A stretch of DNA of 64,000 nucleotides from Nocardioides agariphilus (GTDB taxonomy: Bacteria; Actinomycetota; Actinomycetes; Propionibacteriales; Nocardioidaceae), in assembly GCF_015352445.1 (NCBI RefSeq), contig NZ_JADKPO010000008.1, positions 62,001 to 126,000 of the forward strand. Direction: 5' to 3'. Below the pieces are notes generated by a model. It worked only from the letters and a program-made list of their open reading frames with translations, ran no database searches and was not told where the DNA came from. Made by a program: the position numbers and the translations under genes. The number at the start of each line of letters is the position of its first letter. Positions within the stretch are counted from its first letter, which is position 1. Below, piece by piece: positions 1-8,792 of this stretch.

Positions 1-675
1 GATATGACCCGCGCCGAAGTTGGCGTGACGGTCGGCTCCGGAGTCGAACTCGTCACGGCTGTCGTTGGCGTGCACGAGGTCGATGCGACCGGTCACCTTG
101 CGGACGTCCTCGACCACGGTCTCCAGCGAGTTGCCGCCCGCGTGGGCGTGGCAGGTGTCGAGGCAGAACCCGACCATGTCGCTGCCCTCGACCGCCGAGA
201 TCGCGTCGAAGACGCGGTCGATGCGCTCGAGCCAGCGGGTCATCGCGTTGTCGCCGCCGGCGGTGTTCTCGATGAGGAGGGGCAGCTTGATGTCGGTCGC
301 CGCGATCGCCTTGCGCCAGTTGTCGATGCCGGTCTCGACGTCCTCGGCCTTGTCGACGTGTCCGCCGTGGACGATCAGGCCCTTGGCGCACAGCGCCGCC
401 GCGGCGTCGACGTGCTGCTGCAGCAGCTTGCGCGAGGGGATCCGGATCCGGTTGTTGGTCGTGGCGACGTTGACGAGGTAGGGGGCGTGCACGTAGAGGT
501 CGATCCCGGCAGCGGCCGCGTCGTCGCGCAGCCCGTCGAGCCCCCCGGCATAGAGGACCTCGGGCCCCTTGTAGCCCTGCGGGTTGCCGAGGAAGAACTG
601 CACCAGGTCGGTCTCCCGCGCCCTCGCCTCGGCCAGCGGGTCTGTCTGCTCGACGTGGGCTCCGATCCGGATCAT
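1..675 (-). CDS. nfo: Endonuclease IV (deoxyribonuclease IV), 3' end cut by window
   Basis: AP endonuclease of base-excision repair, cleaving DNA 5' to abasic sites with a Zn-dependent TIM barrel. The visible 225 residues begin MIRIGAHVEQT and carry the family metal-ligand and signature blocks LIENTAGGDN, GFCLDTCHAHAGG, VHANDSR and DRHANFGAGHI. The C-terminus lies beyond base 1. The ATG at 675 has a TAGCGT -10 hexamer only 6 nt upstream (687-682) and no ribosome binding site, so the transcript is probably leaderless. Divergent from the aminotransferase gene. Confidence 0.93.
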   Translation of the reverse strand, partial: MIRIGAHVEQTDPLAEARARETDLVQFFLGNPQGYKGPEVLYAGGLDGLRDDAAAAGIDLYVHAPYLVNVATTNNRIRIPSRKLLQQHVDAAAALCAKGLIVHGGHVDKAEDVETGIDNWRKAIAATDIKLPLLIENTAGGDNAMTRWLERIDRVFDAISAVEGSDMVGFCLDTCHAHAGGNSLETVVEDVRKVTGRIDLVHANDSRDEFDSGADRHANFGAGHI

Positions 676-681
676 GCGCTC

Positions 682-716
682 ACGCTATCCCCGGACACCG
701 ACGCTCTGGATAGCGT
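682..716. promoter_or_regulatory. Back-to-back leaderless promoters (two TAGCGT -10 boxes)
   Basis: A perfect 10-bp inverted repeat, CACGCTATCC (681-690) and GGATAGCGTG (708-717), places a TAGCGT hexamer on each strand. One lies 6 nt before the nfo ATG at 675, the other 7 nt before a GTG at 724. The spacing fits actinobacterial leaderless promoters; no Shine-Dalgarno is seen on either side. Confidence 0.6.
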
Positions 717-723
717 GCTGCTC

Positions 724-1758
724 GTGGGACTGGACGTGAGGGGAAGGTACGCCGGCGGGCGGGGCTACCTGGCCGTCGCGACCTTCGGGTTGCCGGCGGA
801 CCTGACGGTCCAGGCGATGCGGCGGGACCTGGAGCGGTATGCGACGGGGACGACCGACATGCCGGAGTACACCGAGACCGTCGAGCGGGGACGGGGCCAC
901 GCTGCCGCCTTGCTGGGCGTGGACGTCTCGCGCGTCGCGATCGGCTCGCAGGCGTCGTACTTCGTGGGGTTGGCGGCCGTCGCGGCGCCGACGGGCGCCG
1001 AGATCGTCTGCATCGAGGGCGACTTCGGCTCGGTGGTCCGGCCGTTCCTCGCGCGTGGCGACCTGGTGGTCAGGCACGTCCCCTTGGCCGACCTCGCCGA
1101 CGCCATCGGACCGGACACCTGGATGGTGGCCTACGCGCTCGTGCAGTCGAGCACGGGTCAGGTCTGCGATGCAGCCGCGATCAGCAGCGCCGCGCGGGCT
1201 CACCGAGCCCGGGTCCTCGTCGACGTCACCCAGGCGACGGGCTGGCTGCCGACGACGAGCCTCGATGCCGACCTGATCGTCTGCCACACCTACAAGTGGC
1301 TGTGCGCGCCGCGGGGCAGCGCGTTCGCGGCGTTCTCCGAGCAGGCCATGAGCGAGCTGTGGCCGGTGGCCGCGGGGTGGTACTCCGCGCCCGACCCGTG
1401 GACGTCGGCCTACGGGCCGGCCCTCGACCTGGCCGAGGATGCCAGCCGCTTCGACACCTCGCCCGGCTGGCACGCCTGGGTCGGCGCCGAGGCCGCGCTG
1501 CGGTTCGTCCTGTCCCTGGACCCCGGGGCGGTGCACGACCACGACACCGCGCTGGCCGACTCCTTCCGGGCGCGCCTGGGACTCGAGCCCTCCGGCAGCG
1601 CGATCGTGTCGTGGGCCGACCCCGACGGGTCGCACCTGGCCGCGCTCTCCTCGGCCGGCGTCGTGGCCGCCGGCCGGGCCGGCCGCGCACGGGTGTCGTT
1701 CCACCTCTGGAACGACGAGGAGGACGTCGACCTGGCGGCGCGCGCGATCGGCCGCTGA
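724..1758 (+). CDS. Class V aminotransferase-fold PLP enzyme
   Basis: PLP fold-type-I protein of the class V aminotransferase family (cysteine desulfurase / isopenicillin epimerase relatives), 344 aa. Landmarks are SQASYFVGL in the cofactor-binding part, VDVTQATGW with the ring-contacting Asp, and HTYKWLCAPRG with the expected Schiff-base Lys. The C-terminal RVSFHLWNDEEDVD block is typical. The substrate cannot be read from sequence. The frame stays open to base 4, but that part is antisense to nfo. GTG 724 is chosen from its -10 spacing; GTG 715 and 736 are alternatives. Confidence 0.75.
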   Translation: MGLDVRGRYAGGRGYLAVATFGLPADLTVQAMRRDLERYATGTTDMPEYTETVERGRGHAAALLGVDVSRVAIGSQASYFVGLAAVAAPTGAEIVCIEGDFGSVVRPFLARGDLVVRHVPLADLADAIGPDTWMVAYALVQSSTGQVCDAAAISSAARAHRARVLVDVTQATGWLPTTSLDADLIVCHTYKWLCAPRGSAFAAFSEQAMSELWPVAAGWYSAPDPWTSAYGPALDLAEDASRFDTSPGWHAWVGAEAALRFVLSLDPGAVHDHDTALADSFRARLGLEPSGSAIVSWADPDGSHLAALSSAGVVAAGRAGRARVSFHLWNDEEDVDLAARAIGR

Positions 1759-1822
1759 CGGGTCAGCCCCCAGTCGCCCGAAAGTCGATCGATGTCGGTG
1801 GGTGGTGACACGATCGAGGGCG

Positions 1823-3151
1823 ATGTCGGCGAACCCTCCCAAGACGACCCTCAAGACCTTCTGGGCGCAACTGCCCCGGGAGGGGCGTTGGCTGCTCTCG
1901 ACCGTCGCCATCCAGCTGTTCGGCAGGGGCATGACGCTGCCGTTCACGGTGATCTACCTCCACGAGGTGCGCGGCATCGGCCTCGACGTCGCGGGCTCGC
2001 TGATGGCGTGGATCTTCTTCGTCGGCGTGCTGCTGACCGGGCCGGGCGGCGTGGCCGTCGACAAGTACGGCGCGCGCCTGGTGACCCTGGTCGCCTGCCT
2101 GGTCCACATGGTCGGCGTGGTGATCCTGGGCTTCGCCGAGTCCGTGCCGGTGGCGTTCGTGGCCACCACATTGATGGGCGTCTCGGGCGTGACCTGGCCC
2201 GCGTTCAACTCGCTGGTCGCCGCGATCGTGCAGGGGCCGCTGCGCGTGCAGTACTTCGGCGTCAACTTCGCCCTGGTCAACCTCGGCATCGGGCTGGGCG
2301 GCGTGGTCAGTGGGTTCTACGTCGACGTGGGCCGACCCGAGACCTTCACCACCATCTACCTCGTCGACGGGCTCTCGCTGCTGATCCCGGTCGTGCTGTT
2401 GCTGGGGCCGCTTCGTCACGTCCACGCGCGGGCCGACAAGCCCGACGACGGGGCCGAGGTCCCCACGTCCTACTGGCAGATCGCCCGCCAGCCGGCGATG
2501 GCGTGGCTGCTGCTGCTCACCTTCATCGCGATGTTCGTCGGCTACGGCCAGATGGAGGCCGGGTTCCCGGCGTTCGCCCGCGAGGCCTCCGAGGTCAGCA
2601 CGCGCGTCATCGGCTGGGCCTTCGCTGCCAACACCGCGGTGATCGTGCTGGCGCAGTTCCTGGTGCTGCGGCGCATCGAGGGCCATCGCCGCACCCGCGT
2701 GCTGATGGTGATGACGACCGTGTGGATCGCCGCCTGGACGCTGCTCGGGCTCACGGGTCTGGTGCCGGCCACGGTCACCGCGGCCCTCGGCGTGATCCTG
2801 TTCCACGTGCTGTTCGGCTTCGGCGAGACGATGCTGCAGCCGACCGTGCCGGCCATCACCAACGACCTGGCGCCCGACCACCTGCGCGGTCGCTACAACG
2901 CGCTGTCCTCCGGGTGCTTCCAAGCCGGCGGCATCGCCGGGCCGATCGTCGCCGGGTTCTTGCTGCGCCACGACCAGACGGCGGCCTTCATCGTGCTGCT
3001 CGTGGCGGGATGCGCCTCGATGTTCTGGCTCACCTTGGTGCTCGAGCGCCGCATCCCGGCCCATGCGAACGGGGCCACCGGCGTGGAGTCGCCGGCGACC
3101 GAGGCCGAGTCGGTGCTCGAGCGACCACATCCGGCGGTCGACACCGCCTGA
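1823..3151 (+). CDS. MFS transporter, 12 TM
   Basis: Major facilitator exporter of 442 aa. Hydrophobic segments begin near residue 15 and continue to about residue 410. The loop after TM2 has GGVAVDKYGAR, matching the family A motif GxxxDxxGxR/K. The halves are split by a hydrophilic loop near residue 200 (HVHARADKPDDGAE). The tail of about 30 residues is acidic. Nearest families are drug exporters of the TetA/MdtG kind; substrate unknown. ATG 1823 follows GAGGG at a workable distance. Confidence 0.8.
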   Translation: MSANPPKTTLKTFWAQLPREGRWLLSTVAIQLFGRGMTLPFTVIYLHEVRGIGLDVAGSLMAWIFFVGVLLTGPGGVAVDKYGARLVTLVACLVHMVGVVILGFAESVPVAFVATTLMGVSGVTWPAFNSLVAAIVQGPLRVQYFGVNFALVNLGIGLGGVVSGFYVDVGRPETFTTIYLVDGLSLLIPVVLLLGPLRHVHARADKPDDGAEVPTSYWQIARQPAMAWLLLLTFIAMFVGYGQMEAGFPAFAREASEVSTRVIGWAFAANTAVIVLAQFLVLRRIEGHRRTRVLMVMTTVWIAAWTLLGLTGLVPATVTAALGVILFHVLFGFGETMLQPTVPAITNDLAPDHLRGRYNALSSGCFQAGGIAGPIVAGFLLRHDQTAAFIVLLVAGCASMFWLTLVLERRIPAHANGATGVESPATEAESVLERPHPAVDTA

Positions 3152-3195
3152 TGGGGGCGCGATCCTCGGATTGGGTCGCCACGCCCGGCCGCTGA

Positions 3196-3201
3196 TAGCC
3201 T
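3196..3201 (+). promoter_or_regulatory. Candidate -10 box of the rpsF operon
   Basis: TAGCCT matches the TANNNT hexamer used elsewhere in the window. It would start a transcript near 3208 with a leader of about 110 nt before rpsF. The leader holds a stem-loop CCACGG-AGAGA-CCGTGG at 3272-3288. An S6:S18-binding leader is possible, but the diagnostic motif was not recognised. Confidence 0.35.
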
Positions 3202-3317
3202 CTGCGGGTTGCCCGGGTGGTCGTCTGTCCATTGATCTGACCTCCCGGTCCGACACGCAACAGCCCTCCTGCCACGGAGAGACCGTGGTCGCCTGAGTCC
3301 AGAGGAGGTGGGTCGCT

Positions 3318-3608
3318 TTGCGTGCCTATGAAGTGATGGTCATCCTCGACCCCAGTCTCGAAGAGCGCACCGTCGAGCCGTCGCTCGACAAGTACCTCAA
3401 CGTCGTCCGCAAGGACGGCGGCTCCGTCGAGTCCGTCGACGTGTGGGGCCGGCGCCGCCTGGCCTACGAGATCAACAAGCAGGCCGAAGGCATCTACGCC
3501 GTCGTGTCGCTGACCGCCGAGCCCGCCACCGTCAAGGAGCTCGACCGCCAGCTCGGTCTCAACGAGTCGGTGCTGCGCACCAAGGTGCTCCGTCCCGACA
3601 TCCGCTGA
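3318..3608 (+). CDS. rpsF: 30S ribosomal protein bS6
   Basis: Small-subunit protein that pairs with bS18 on the 16S platform. 96 aa, full length, with [25 protein letters not shown] and [12 protein letters not shown] as expected. It starts with TTG, fixed by a strong GAGGAGGTGG site at about 3302-3311. First gene of the conserved rpsF-ssb-rpsR-rplI cluster. Confidence 0.97.
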   Translation: MRAYEVMVILDPSLEERTVEPSLDKYLNVVRKDGGSVESVDVWGRRRLAYEINKQAEGIYAVVSLTAEPATVKELDRQLGLNESVLRTKVLRPDIR

Positions 3609-3703
3609 CTCCCTGTGGATGCGCCCTACCGCTTGTCGGTGGGCCGCGCCACGATGGGCCCACGCACACGTCTGAACGCTGAACCTCATCTAGGAGACCT
3701 GAC

Positions 3704-4312
3704 ATGGCAGGCGAGACCGTCATCACCGTCGTCGGAAACCTCGTCGACGACCCCGAGCTGCGCTTCACCCCGTCAGGGGCGGCCGTGGCCAACTTCCGGA
3801 TCGCCTCGACGCCGCGCACCCTCGACCGGCAGACCAACGAGTGGAAGGACGGCGACGCGCTGTTCTTGTCCTGCTCGGTCTGGCGCCAGGCTGCCGAGAA
3901 CGTCGCCGAGTCCCTCCAGAAGGGCATGCGGGTCGTCGTGCAGGGCCGCCTCAAGCAGCGCCAGTACGAAACCCGCGAGGGCGAGAAGCGCACCGTCATC
4001 GAGCTCGACGTCGAAGAGGTCGGCCCGAGCCTGAAGTACGCCACGGCCAAGGTCAACCGCACCACCCGACAGGGCGGCGGCGGGGGCTACTCCGGCGGTG
4101 GCGGCGGCCAGTCCGACGACCCGTGGGCCACCCCGGCTCCTCAGGGCGGCGGCCAGGGCGGCTACTCCGGCCAAGGCGGCCAGCAGGGCGGCCAGCAAGG
4201 CGGCGGCCAGGGCGGCGGCCAGGGCGGCGGCCAGCAGGGCGGCGGCCAGTCCGCTCCGGCCAACGATCCGTGGGCGGCTCCCGGCGTCAGCAACGACGAG
4301 CCCCCCTTCTGA
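3704..4312 (+). CDS. ssb: Single-stranded DNA-binding protein
   Basis: OB-fold single-strand binder for replication and repair, 202 aa. The DNA-binding domain (about residues 1-115) starts [20 protein letters not shown] and contains [10 protein letters not shown]. It is followed by a Gly/Gln-rich linker of about 65 residues and the acidic tip SNDEPPF, which in this family docks partner proteins. Ribosome binding site TAGGAG lies upstream of the ATG. Its place between rpsF and rpsR is the usual one. Confidence 0.96.
   Translation: MAGETVITVVGNLVDDPELRFTPSGAAVANFRIASTPRTLDRQTNEWKDGDALFLSCSVWRQAAENVAESLQKGMRVVVQGRLKQRQYETREGEKRTVIELDVEEVGPSLKYATAKVNRTTRQGGGGGYSGGGGGQSDDPWATPAPQGGGQGGYSGQGGQQGGQQGGGQGGGQGGGQQGGGQSAPANDPWAAPGVSNDEPPF
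4074..4255 (+). repeat. Low-complexity GGC/CAG repeat in the ssb linker
   Basis: Imperfect tandem GGCGGCCAG / CAGGGCGGC units encode the Gly/Gln-rich linker of SSB. They stay in frame, so unit-number variation would change only linker length. Confidence 0.8.
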
Positions 4313-4404
4313 TCGTCCAGCACCACAACTGAACAGCCCACCAACCAACAGCCAGCATTCCGGCCGACCGTCAGGCGCCGGGCTCTACGAAAGGGAGCAC
4401 CACA

Positions 4405-4641
4405 ATGCCCAAGGCAGTGATGCGCAAGCCGAAGAAGAAGGTTTGCCAGTTCTGCAAGGAGAAGGCGACCGGCGTCGACTACAAGGACGCCACCTTGCTC
4501 CGCAAGTTCATCTCCGACCGCGGCAAGATCCGCGCCCGGCGCGTGACCGGCAACTGCGTCCAGCACCAGCGTGACGTGGCCATCGCCGTCAAGAACGCGC
4601 GCGAGGTTGCCCTGCTGCCCTACACGTCCACCGGACGCTGA
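4405..4641 (+). CDS. rpsR: 30S ribosomal protein bS18, zinc-binding form
   Basis: Platform protein of the small subunit that binds bS6; 78 aa, complete. CQFC near residue 15 plus the later GNCVQHQRD Cys/His are the ligands of the C+ (zinc) version, whereas zinc-independent paralogs lack them. AAGGGAG lies before the ATG. Fourth-to-third gene spacing is tight, 20 nt before rplI. Confidence 0.96.
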   Translation: MPKAVMRKPKKKVCQFCKEKATGVDYKDATLLRKFISDRGKIRARRVTGNCVQHQRDVAIAVKNAREVALLPYTSTGR

Positions 4642-4661
4642 GAGCACGGAGGACCACAGAC

Positions 4662-5108
4662 ATGAAGCTCATTTTGATGCAGGAGGTCGACGGCCTCGGC
4701 GCTCCCGGCGACGTGGTCGAGGTCAAGGACGGCTACGGCCGCAACTACCTCGTGCCCCGAGGCCTGGCGACCCGTTGGAGCCGCGGCGGCGAGAAGACCG
4801 TCGAGTCGATCAAGAAGGCGCGCGCGTCCCGTGCGGTGCGCGACCAGGACCACGCCGAGCAGATCAAGTCCAAGCTGGAGGCCAACCCGGTCCCCGTCCA
4901 GGTGCGCGCAGGCTCGGGCGGTCGCCTCTTCGGTGCGGTGACCACCGCCGAGATCGCCGGCGCGCTCGCCGACGTCTCGGGCGAGCAGGTCGACAAGCGC
5001 ACCATCGTGGTGACCCAGCCGATCAAGACCCTCGGTGCCCACCAGGTCTCGATCAAGCTGCACGACGACGTCTCGGCCAGCGTGTCGCTCAACGTCATCC
5101 CTGCCTGA
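4662..5108 (+). CDS. rplI: 50S ribosomal protein bL9
   Basis: Large-subunit protein at the L1-stalk base; 148 aa with both globular domains. The N-terminal domain has [13 protein letters not shown] and [14 protein letters not shown] charged helix (about residues 40-75) leads to the C-terminal domain ending VSLNVIPA. Last gene of the rpsF operon, followed by a strong hairpin. Confidence 0.97.
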   Translation: MKLILMQEVDGLGAPGDVVEVKDGYGRNYLVPRGLATRWSRGGEKTVESIKKARASRAVRDQDHAEQIKSKLEANPVPVQVRAGSGGRLFGAVTTAEIAGALADVSGEQVDKRTIVVTQPIKTLGAHQVSIKLHDDVSASVSLNVIPA

Positions 5109-5130
5109 TCTGCGCGATCGAGCACACGAA

Positions 5131-5168
5131 CTCGACCCCGACCGGACGTCGTACCGGTCGGGGTCGAG
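5131..5168. terminator. Hairpin between convergent rplI and MATE gene
   Basis: Perfect 15-bp arms CTCGACCCCGACCGG (5131-5145) and CCGGTCGGGGTCGAG (5154-5168) around an 8-nt loop. It lies 22 nt after the rplI stop and faces the end of the convergent gene, so it can serve both directions. There is no T-run, as is usual in high-GC actinobacteria. Confidence 0.75.
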
Positions 5169-5286
5169 GCATCTTCGGCCAGGTGCCGGTGATCGGGTTG
5201 CCGTAGCGGGGATCGATCGTTGCGGTGACCCTGCGTGTGGAGACCCGGTCCGCGTCGCTCCGTCTTCGGCCGGGGCCTGGGGATGC

Positions 5287-6672
5287 TCACGCCGCGGCGC
5301 GGGTGCCGGTCACGAGCCAGGCCTCCCCCCGTGCCCGGGCGAGCAGCACGACCAGGCGCGCTCCCATCAGCACCGCCGAGAAGACGACCCAGACCAGCAC
5401 CACACCGCCCCCGGCCGTCGCGACGAGCAGGAGGACCGGGGCGTAGACGACCAGCACCGCGAGCCCCGCCCACGCGAGGTAGGTGCCGTCGCCGGCCCCG
5501 ATCAGCACGCCGTCGAGCACGAACACCACGCCGGCGACGGGTTGCCCAGCAGCGGCCACGAGCAACACGGGCACCAGGAGCTCGTGGACGCGGTCGTCCC
5601 CGCTGAAGAGCGGTCCGAGGAGAGGGCTCGTCGCGGCCAGGAGCAATGCTGAGCCGACCCCTCCCAGCGCACCCCACCGGACCATCCGGTTGGTGACTGC
5701 CCGCGTGCCCGCGCGATCGCCCGCCCCGAGGTAGCGGCCGGTGATCGCCTGCGCGGCGATCGCGACCGCATCGAGCGCGAAGGCCAGGAAGCTCCAGATC
5801 GTGAACGCGATCTGATGGGTGGCCACCGAGACCGACTGGTCGCCGCCGGACCGACTCGCACCGAGCACCACGGCGTAGGTCGTGAGCAACAGCGCGGCCC
5901 GCAACGTCAACGTGCGGATCACCAGGGCGATGCTGGCCTGGGCGGCCCGGGTGATGCCGAGCCGGTCGGGCCGCAGCGAGGCGCCCTCGCGACGAGCGCC
6001 GCGGACCACGACCCACATCAGCGCGGCGGCGCTGGCGGCCTGCGCCAGCACCGAGCCCAGCGCCGACCCGGCGATGCCCATCCCACCCAGCCCGCCCACG
6101 CCGTAGACGAGCACGAGGTTGAGCACGATGTTGAGCGCATTGCCGGCGACGGCCACCACGAGCGGGGTCCGGGTGTCCTGCAGGCCCCGCAGGATCCCGG
6201 TCGCCGCCATCATCACCAGCAGCGGCGTCACCCCGACGAACGCGATGCGCAGGTAGGTCGTGGCCGGCGCTGCGACGTCCGGCTGGGCGCCCAGCAGGTC
6301 GACGAGTCGCCCGGTGGCGGCGATCCCGACGAGCGTGACGGGTACGCCGATCAGTACCGCGAGCCAGATCCCGTCGATCCCCTGGGCCAGGGCAGCGCGC
6401 AGGTCGCCGGCTCCCAGCAACCGGGCGACGCCGGCGGTGGTGCCGTAGGCCAAGAAGACGCACAGCCCGACCAGGGTCTGCAGCACCGCACCGGCGACCC
6501 CGAGCCCGGCCAGCGCCGTCGTGCCGAGGTGTCCGACGATGGCCGCGTCGGCCAGCAGGAACAGCGGTTCGGCGACCAGGGCCAAGAAGGCAGGCAACGC
6601 CAGTCGCCAGATCTCCCGGTCGAGTTGCCGGTTCTCCCCCTTGGCCAGCTCGGCGGGGTCCTCGGAGGCCAC
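5287..6672 (-). CDS. MATE family efflux transporter
   Basis: Cation-coupled multidrug/toxin exporter, 461 aa with about 12 membrane helices. The N-terminal block EIWRLALPAFLALVAEPLF and the two-fold repeat (ILRGLQDTRTP in the first half, DGVLIGAGD in the second) are typical of the DinF-like branch. The start is GTG 6672, 8 nt after TAGGCT on the minus strand, with no ribosome binding site. It lies convergent to rplI, interrupting the usual rplI-dnaB neighbourhood. Confidence 0.87.
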   Translation of the reverse strand: MASEDPAELAKGENRQLDREIWRLALPAFLALVAEPLFLLADAAIVGHLGTTALAGLGVAGAVLQTLVGLCVFLAYGTTAGVARLLGAGDLRAALAQGIDGIWLAVLIGVPVTLVGIAATGRLVDLLGAQPDVAAPATTYLRIAFVGVTPLLVMMAATGILRGLQDTRTPLVVAVAGNALNIVLNLVLVYGVGGLGGMGIAGSALGSVLAQAASAAALMWVVVRGARREGASLRPDRLGITRAAQASIALVIRTLTLRAALLLTTYAVVLGASRSGGDQSVSVATHQIAFTIWSFLAFALDAVAIAAQAITGRYLGAGDRAGTRAVTNRMVRWGALGGVGSALLLAATSPLLGPLFSGDDRVHELLVPVLLVAAAGQPVAGVVFVLDGVLIGAGDGTYLAWAGLAVLVVYAPVLLLVATAGGGVVLVWVVFSAVLMGARLVVLLARARGEAWLVTGTRAAA

Positions 6673-6680
6673 GACGACGC

Positions 6681-6686
6681 AGCCTA
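6681..6686 (-). promoter_or_regulatory. -10 box of MATE gene
   Basis: On the minus strand TAGGCT lies 8 nt before GTG 6672, the longest spacing of the leaderless set in this window. Confidence 0.4.
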
Positions 6687-6726
6687 GGTGCTGGCACCCA
6701 CAATCGCTGGTGGCAACCCCAGGCCC

Positions 6727-6997
6727 TGTGCACAAGTGGGTGGTTCTCACCCTCCGAACGGAGGAATGTCGACTTGTCGCGAGGCCAATCCCAGATGGCG
6801 AATGGGTGAACGACGGTTCAACCGTGGTTTTTCGCATGCACACCCGTCCGATGACGTTTGTGCAGGTCAGCGCGTTGTGGCCGGATCGGCACGGCGTGTC
6901 GTGCACAGCCCCGCCAACAGGTGGTGCACAACGTAGCGGCGGGTCTTCCACGGACCCGCCCCGGTTGTCCCCAGCCTTGGGCCCTGCCTGTGGATAA
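6727..6997. promoter_or_regulatory. Cluster of DnaA-box-like sites upstream of dnaB
   Basis: The 535-nt gap 6673-7207 has no credible gene. It holds TGTGCACAA (6727-6735), TTTGTGCAG (6857-6865), TCGTGCACA (6899-6907), GGTGCACAA (6923-6931), TTGTCCCCA (6965-6973) and TGTGGATAA (6989-6997). The last is the exact complement of consensus TTATCCACA; the first is TTGTGCACA, also close to consensus. Two abutting 11-bp TCGCGACGGGG repeats follow at 7105-7126. Either DnaA control of dnaB or a DnaA-binding locus would fit. Confidence 0.45.
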
Positions 6998-7142
6998 CGT
7001 CCTTCCGGGCGGGCCCGGTTGCGGCGTACGGTCCTCCGGACAGCGGGTGTCGCGCAGATCCGGGTCGGGTGGGGCCCATCGTCGACGGGGCTCGCCGACA
7101 GGGGTCGCGACGGGGTCGCGACGGGGTGTCGGTGGTCCCTTC

Positions 7143-7148
7143 TAGCGT
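7143..7148 (+). promoter_or_regulatory. Candidate -10 box of dnaB
   Basis: TAGCGT, the same hexamer as at 682-716. A start near 7155 would leave a leader of about 50 nt containing the CGGAGG ribosome binding site. Confidence 0.4.
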
Positions 7149-7207
7149 CACTCCTGTCACACCCGTCCCCTCGGCTGATCGCCGTCCCCCTTGCTCGGAG
7201 GCATCGC

Positions 7208-8644
7208 TTGAGCATCACCCAGCGCGACGGTCAGCCCGACCAGCGCGGACCCTCCGACTTCGAGGACCACTCGGCCGAGTGGGGAGACGGTCCGGCCGCC
7301 TACGAGCCCGGCCACCGCCCGACCCGTCCCGGCGAGCGCACCCCGCCGCAGGACAACGCCGCCGAGCAGAGCGTGCTGGGCGCGATGCTGCTGTCCAAGG
7401 ACGCCATCGCCGACGTCTCCGAGATCGTGCGCGGCATCGACTTCTACCGCCCCGCCCACGAGGTCATCCACGACGCGATCATCGACCTCTACGGCCGGGG
7501 GGAGCCGGCCGACCCCGTGACGGTCGCCGCCGAGCTCCAGCGTCGCGGCGAGCTGCTGCGCATCGGCGGCGCCCCCTACCTGCACACCCTCTCGGCCAAC
7601 GTGCCGATCGCGGCCAACGCCGGCTACTACGCCGAGATCGTCCACGAGAAGGCCATCTTGCGCCGGCTCGTCGACGCCGGCACCAAGATCGTCCAGCTCG
7701 GCTACGCCGGCGAGGGCCAGGTCGACGACGTCGTCGATGCCGCGCAGGCCGAGGTCTACAAGGTCACCGACAAGCGCTCGTCGGAGGACTACGCGCCGCT
7801 GTCCGACATCATGGACGGCGTCCTCGACGAGATCGAGGCGATCGGCAACCGCGACGCCGGCCTCTACGGAGTGCCGACCGGGTTCGTCGACCTCGACGAC
7901 CTCACCAACGGCCTGCACCCGGGCCAGATGATCATCGTCGCGGCCCGCCCGGCCGTCGGGAAGTCGACCCTGGCTCTCGACCTGTGCCGGGCGGCCTCGA
8001 TCCACAACAACATGACCAGCTGCTTCTTCAGCCTGGAGATGACGCGCTCCGAGATCACCATGCGCCTGCTCTCGGCCGAGGCCCGGGTGCCGCTCAACCA
8101 CATCCGCAACGGCCAGATGAACGACGACGACTGGTCGCGGCTGGCACGCAAGATGGCCGAGGTCTCCTCGGCGCCGATGTTCATCGACGACTCCCCCAAC
8201 ATGACGATGATGGAGATCCGGGCCAAGGCCCGTCGCCTCAAGCAGCGCCACGACCTGCGCCTGATCATCATCGACTACATGCAGCTGATGACGTCCGGCA
8301 AGAAGGTCGAGTCCCGCCAGCTGGAGGTCTCGGAGTTCTCCCGCCAGATCAAGCTGCTGGCCAAGGAGCTCGAGGTCCCGATCGTCGCGTTGTCCCAGCT
8401 CAACCGTGGTCCTGAGCAGCGCTCGGACAAGCGGCCGATGATGAGCGACCTTCGCGAATCCGGTTCCCTGGAGCAGGATGCGGACATGGTCGTCCTCCTG
8501 CACCGCGAGGACATCTACGAGAAGGAGTCGACCCGCCCGGGCGAGGCCGACCTGATCGTGGCCAAGCACCGCAACGGTCCCACCCGCGACATCACGGTGG
8601 CCTTCCAGGGTCACTACTCGCGGTTCGTCGACATGGCCCACTGA
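7208..8644 (+). CDS. dnaB: Replicative DNA helicase DnaB
   Basis: Hexameric 5'-3' helicase of the replication fork, 478 aa. A disordered acidic N-terminus (about 50 residues) precedes the DnaB N-domain (PPQDNAAEQSVLGAMLLS). The RecA-like domain has Walker A ARPAVGKSTLALD near residue 250, LIIIDYMQLM as Walker B, and ALSQLNRGPEQR. No intein interrupts it. The start is TTG 7208, 6 nt after CGGAGG; upstream frame is untranslated leader. Confidence 0.96.
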   Translation: MSITQRDGQPDQRGPSDFEDHSAEWGDGPAAYEPGHRPTRPGERTPPQDNAAEQSVLGAMLLSKDAIADVSEIVRGIDFYRPAHEVIHDAIIDLYGRGEPADPVTVAAELQRRGELLRIGGAPYLHTLSANVPIAANAGYYAEIVHEKAILRRLVDAGTKIVQLGYAGEGQVDDVVDAAQAEVYKVTDKRSSEDYAPLSDIMDGVLDEIEAIGNRDAGLYGVPTGFVDLDDLTNGLHPGQMIIVAARPAVGKSTLALDLCRAASIHNNMTSCFFSLEMTRSEITMRLLSAEARVPLNHIRNGQMNDDDWSRLARKMAEVSSAPMFIDDSPNMTMMEIRAKARRLKQRHDLRLIIIDYMQLMTSGKKVESRQLEVSEFSRQIKLLAKELEVPIVALSQLNRGPEQRSDKRPMMSDLRESGSLEQDADMVVLLHREDIYEKESTRPGEADLIVAKHRNGPTRDITVAFQGHYSRFVDMAH

Positions 8645-8685
8645 CCTCCTGTCGTGTCAACCACCTAGGGAGCCACCCACCGCAG

Positions 8686-8704
8686 ATCGGGAACCGCTCC
8701 CGAT
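8686..8704. terminator. Weak hairpin after dnaB
   Basis: ATCGGGA / TCCCGAT arms with a 5-nt loop, 41 nt after the dnaB stop. A second hairpin CACCGGG-AAGGA-CCCGGTG (8738-8756) follows before the next gene. Confidence 0.45.
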
Positions 8705-8792
8705 GTTGGGGGGTCATCTCCTCCGTACCGTCGTGCTCACCGGGAAGGACCCGGTGCGTGCAGGCGTCGGACACGAGGGCGGGGGTGAGGTG

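Noticed and set aside
4-723. Open frame joining the first 720 nt to the class V aminotransferase
   Set aside because: This stretch is antisense to a clear endonuclease IV gene, and the downstream gene has its own promoter-spaced start.
3208-3317. S6:S18 ribosomal leader RNA
   Set aside because: A hairpin is present in the right place, but I could not identify the conserved CCG-containing core, so it is not called.
4074-4255. Repeats resembling a CRISPR or variable-number array
   Set aside because: Units are short, contiguous, in frame and encode the normal SSB linker; there are no spacers.
5131-5168. Member of the dispersed palindrome families
   Set aside because: Its size, sequence and place directly after an operon fit an ordinary terminator; no second copy seen.
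6673-7207. Chromosomal oriC
   Set aside because: DnaA-box-like sites exist, but dnaA, dnaN and an AT-rich unwinding region are absent. Kept as a DnaA-binding candidate only.
8703-8792. Upstream extension of the PQ-loop-like protein
   Set aside because: The added residues are Gly/Val/Arg-rich, overlap hairpins, and the ATG at 8793 has a better ribosome binding site.
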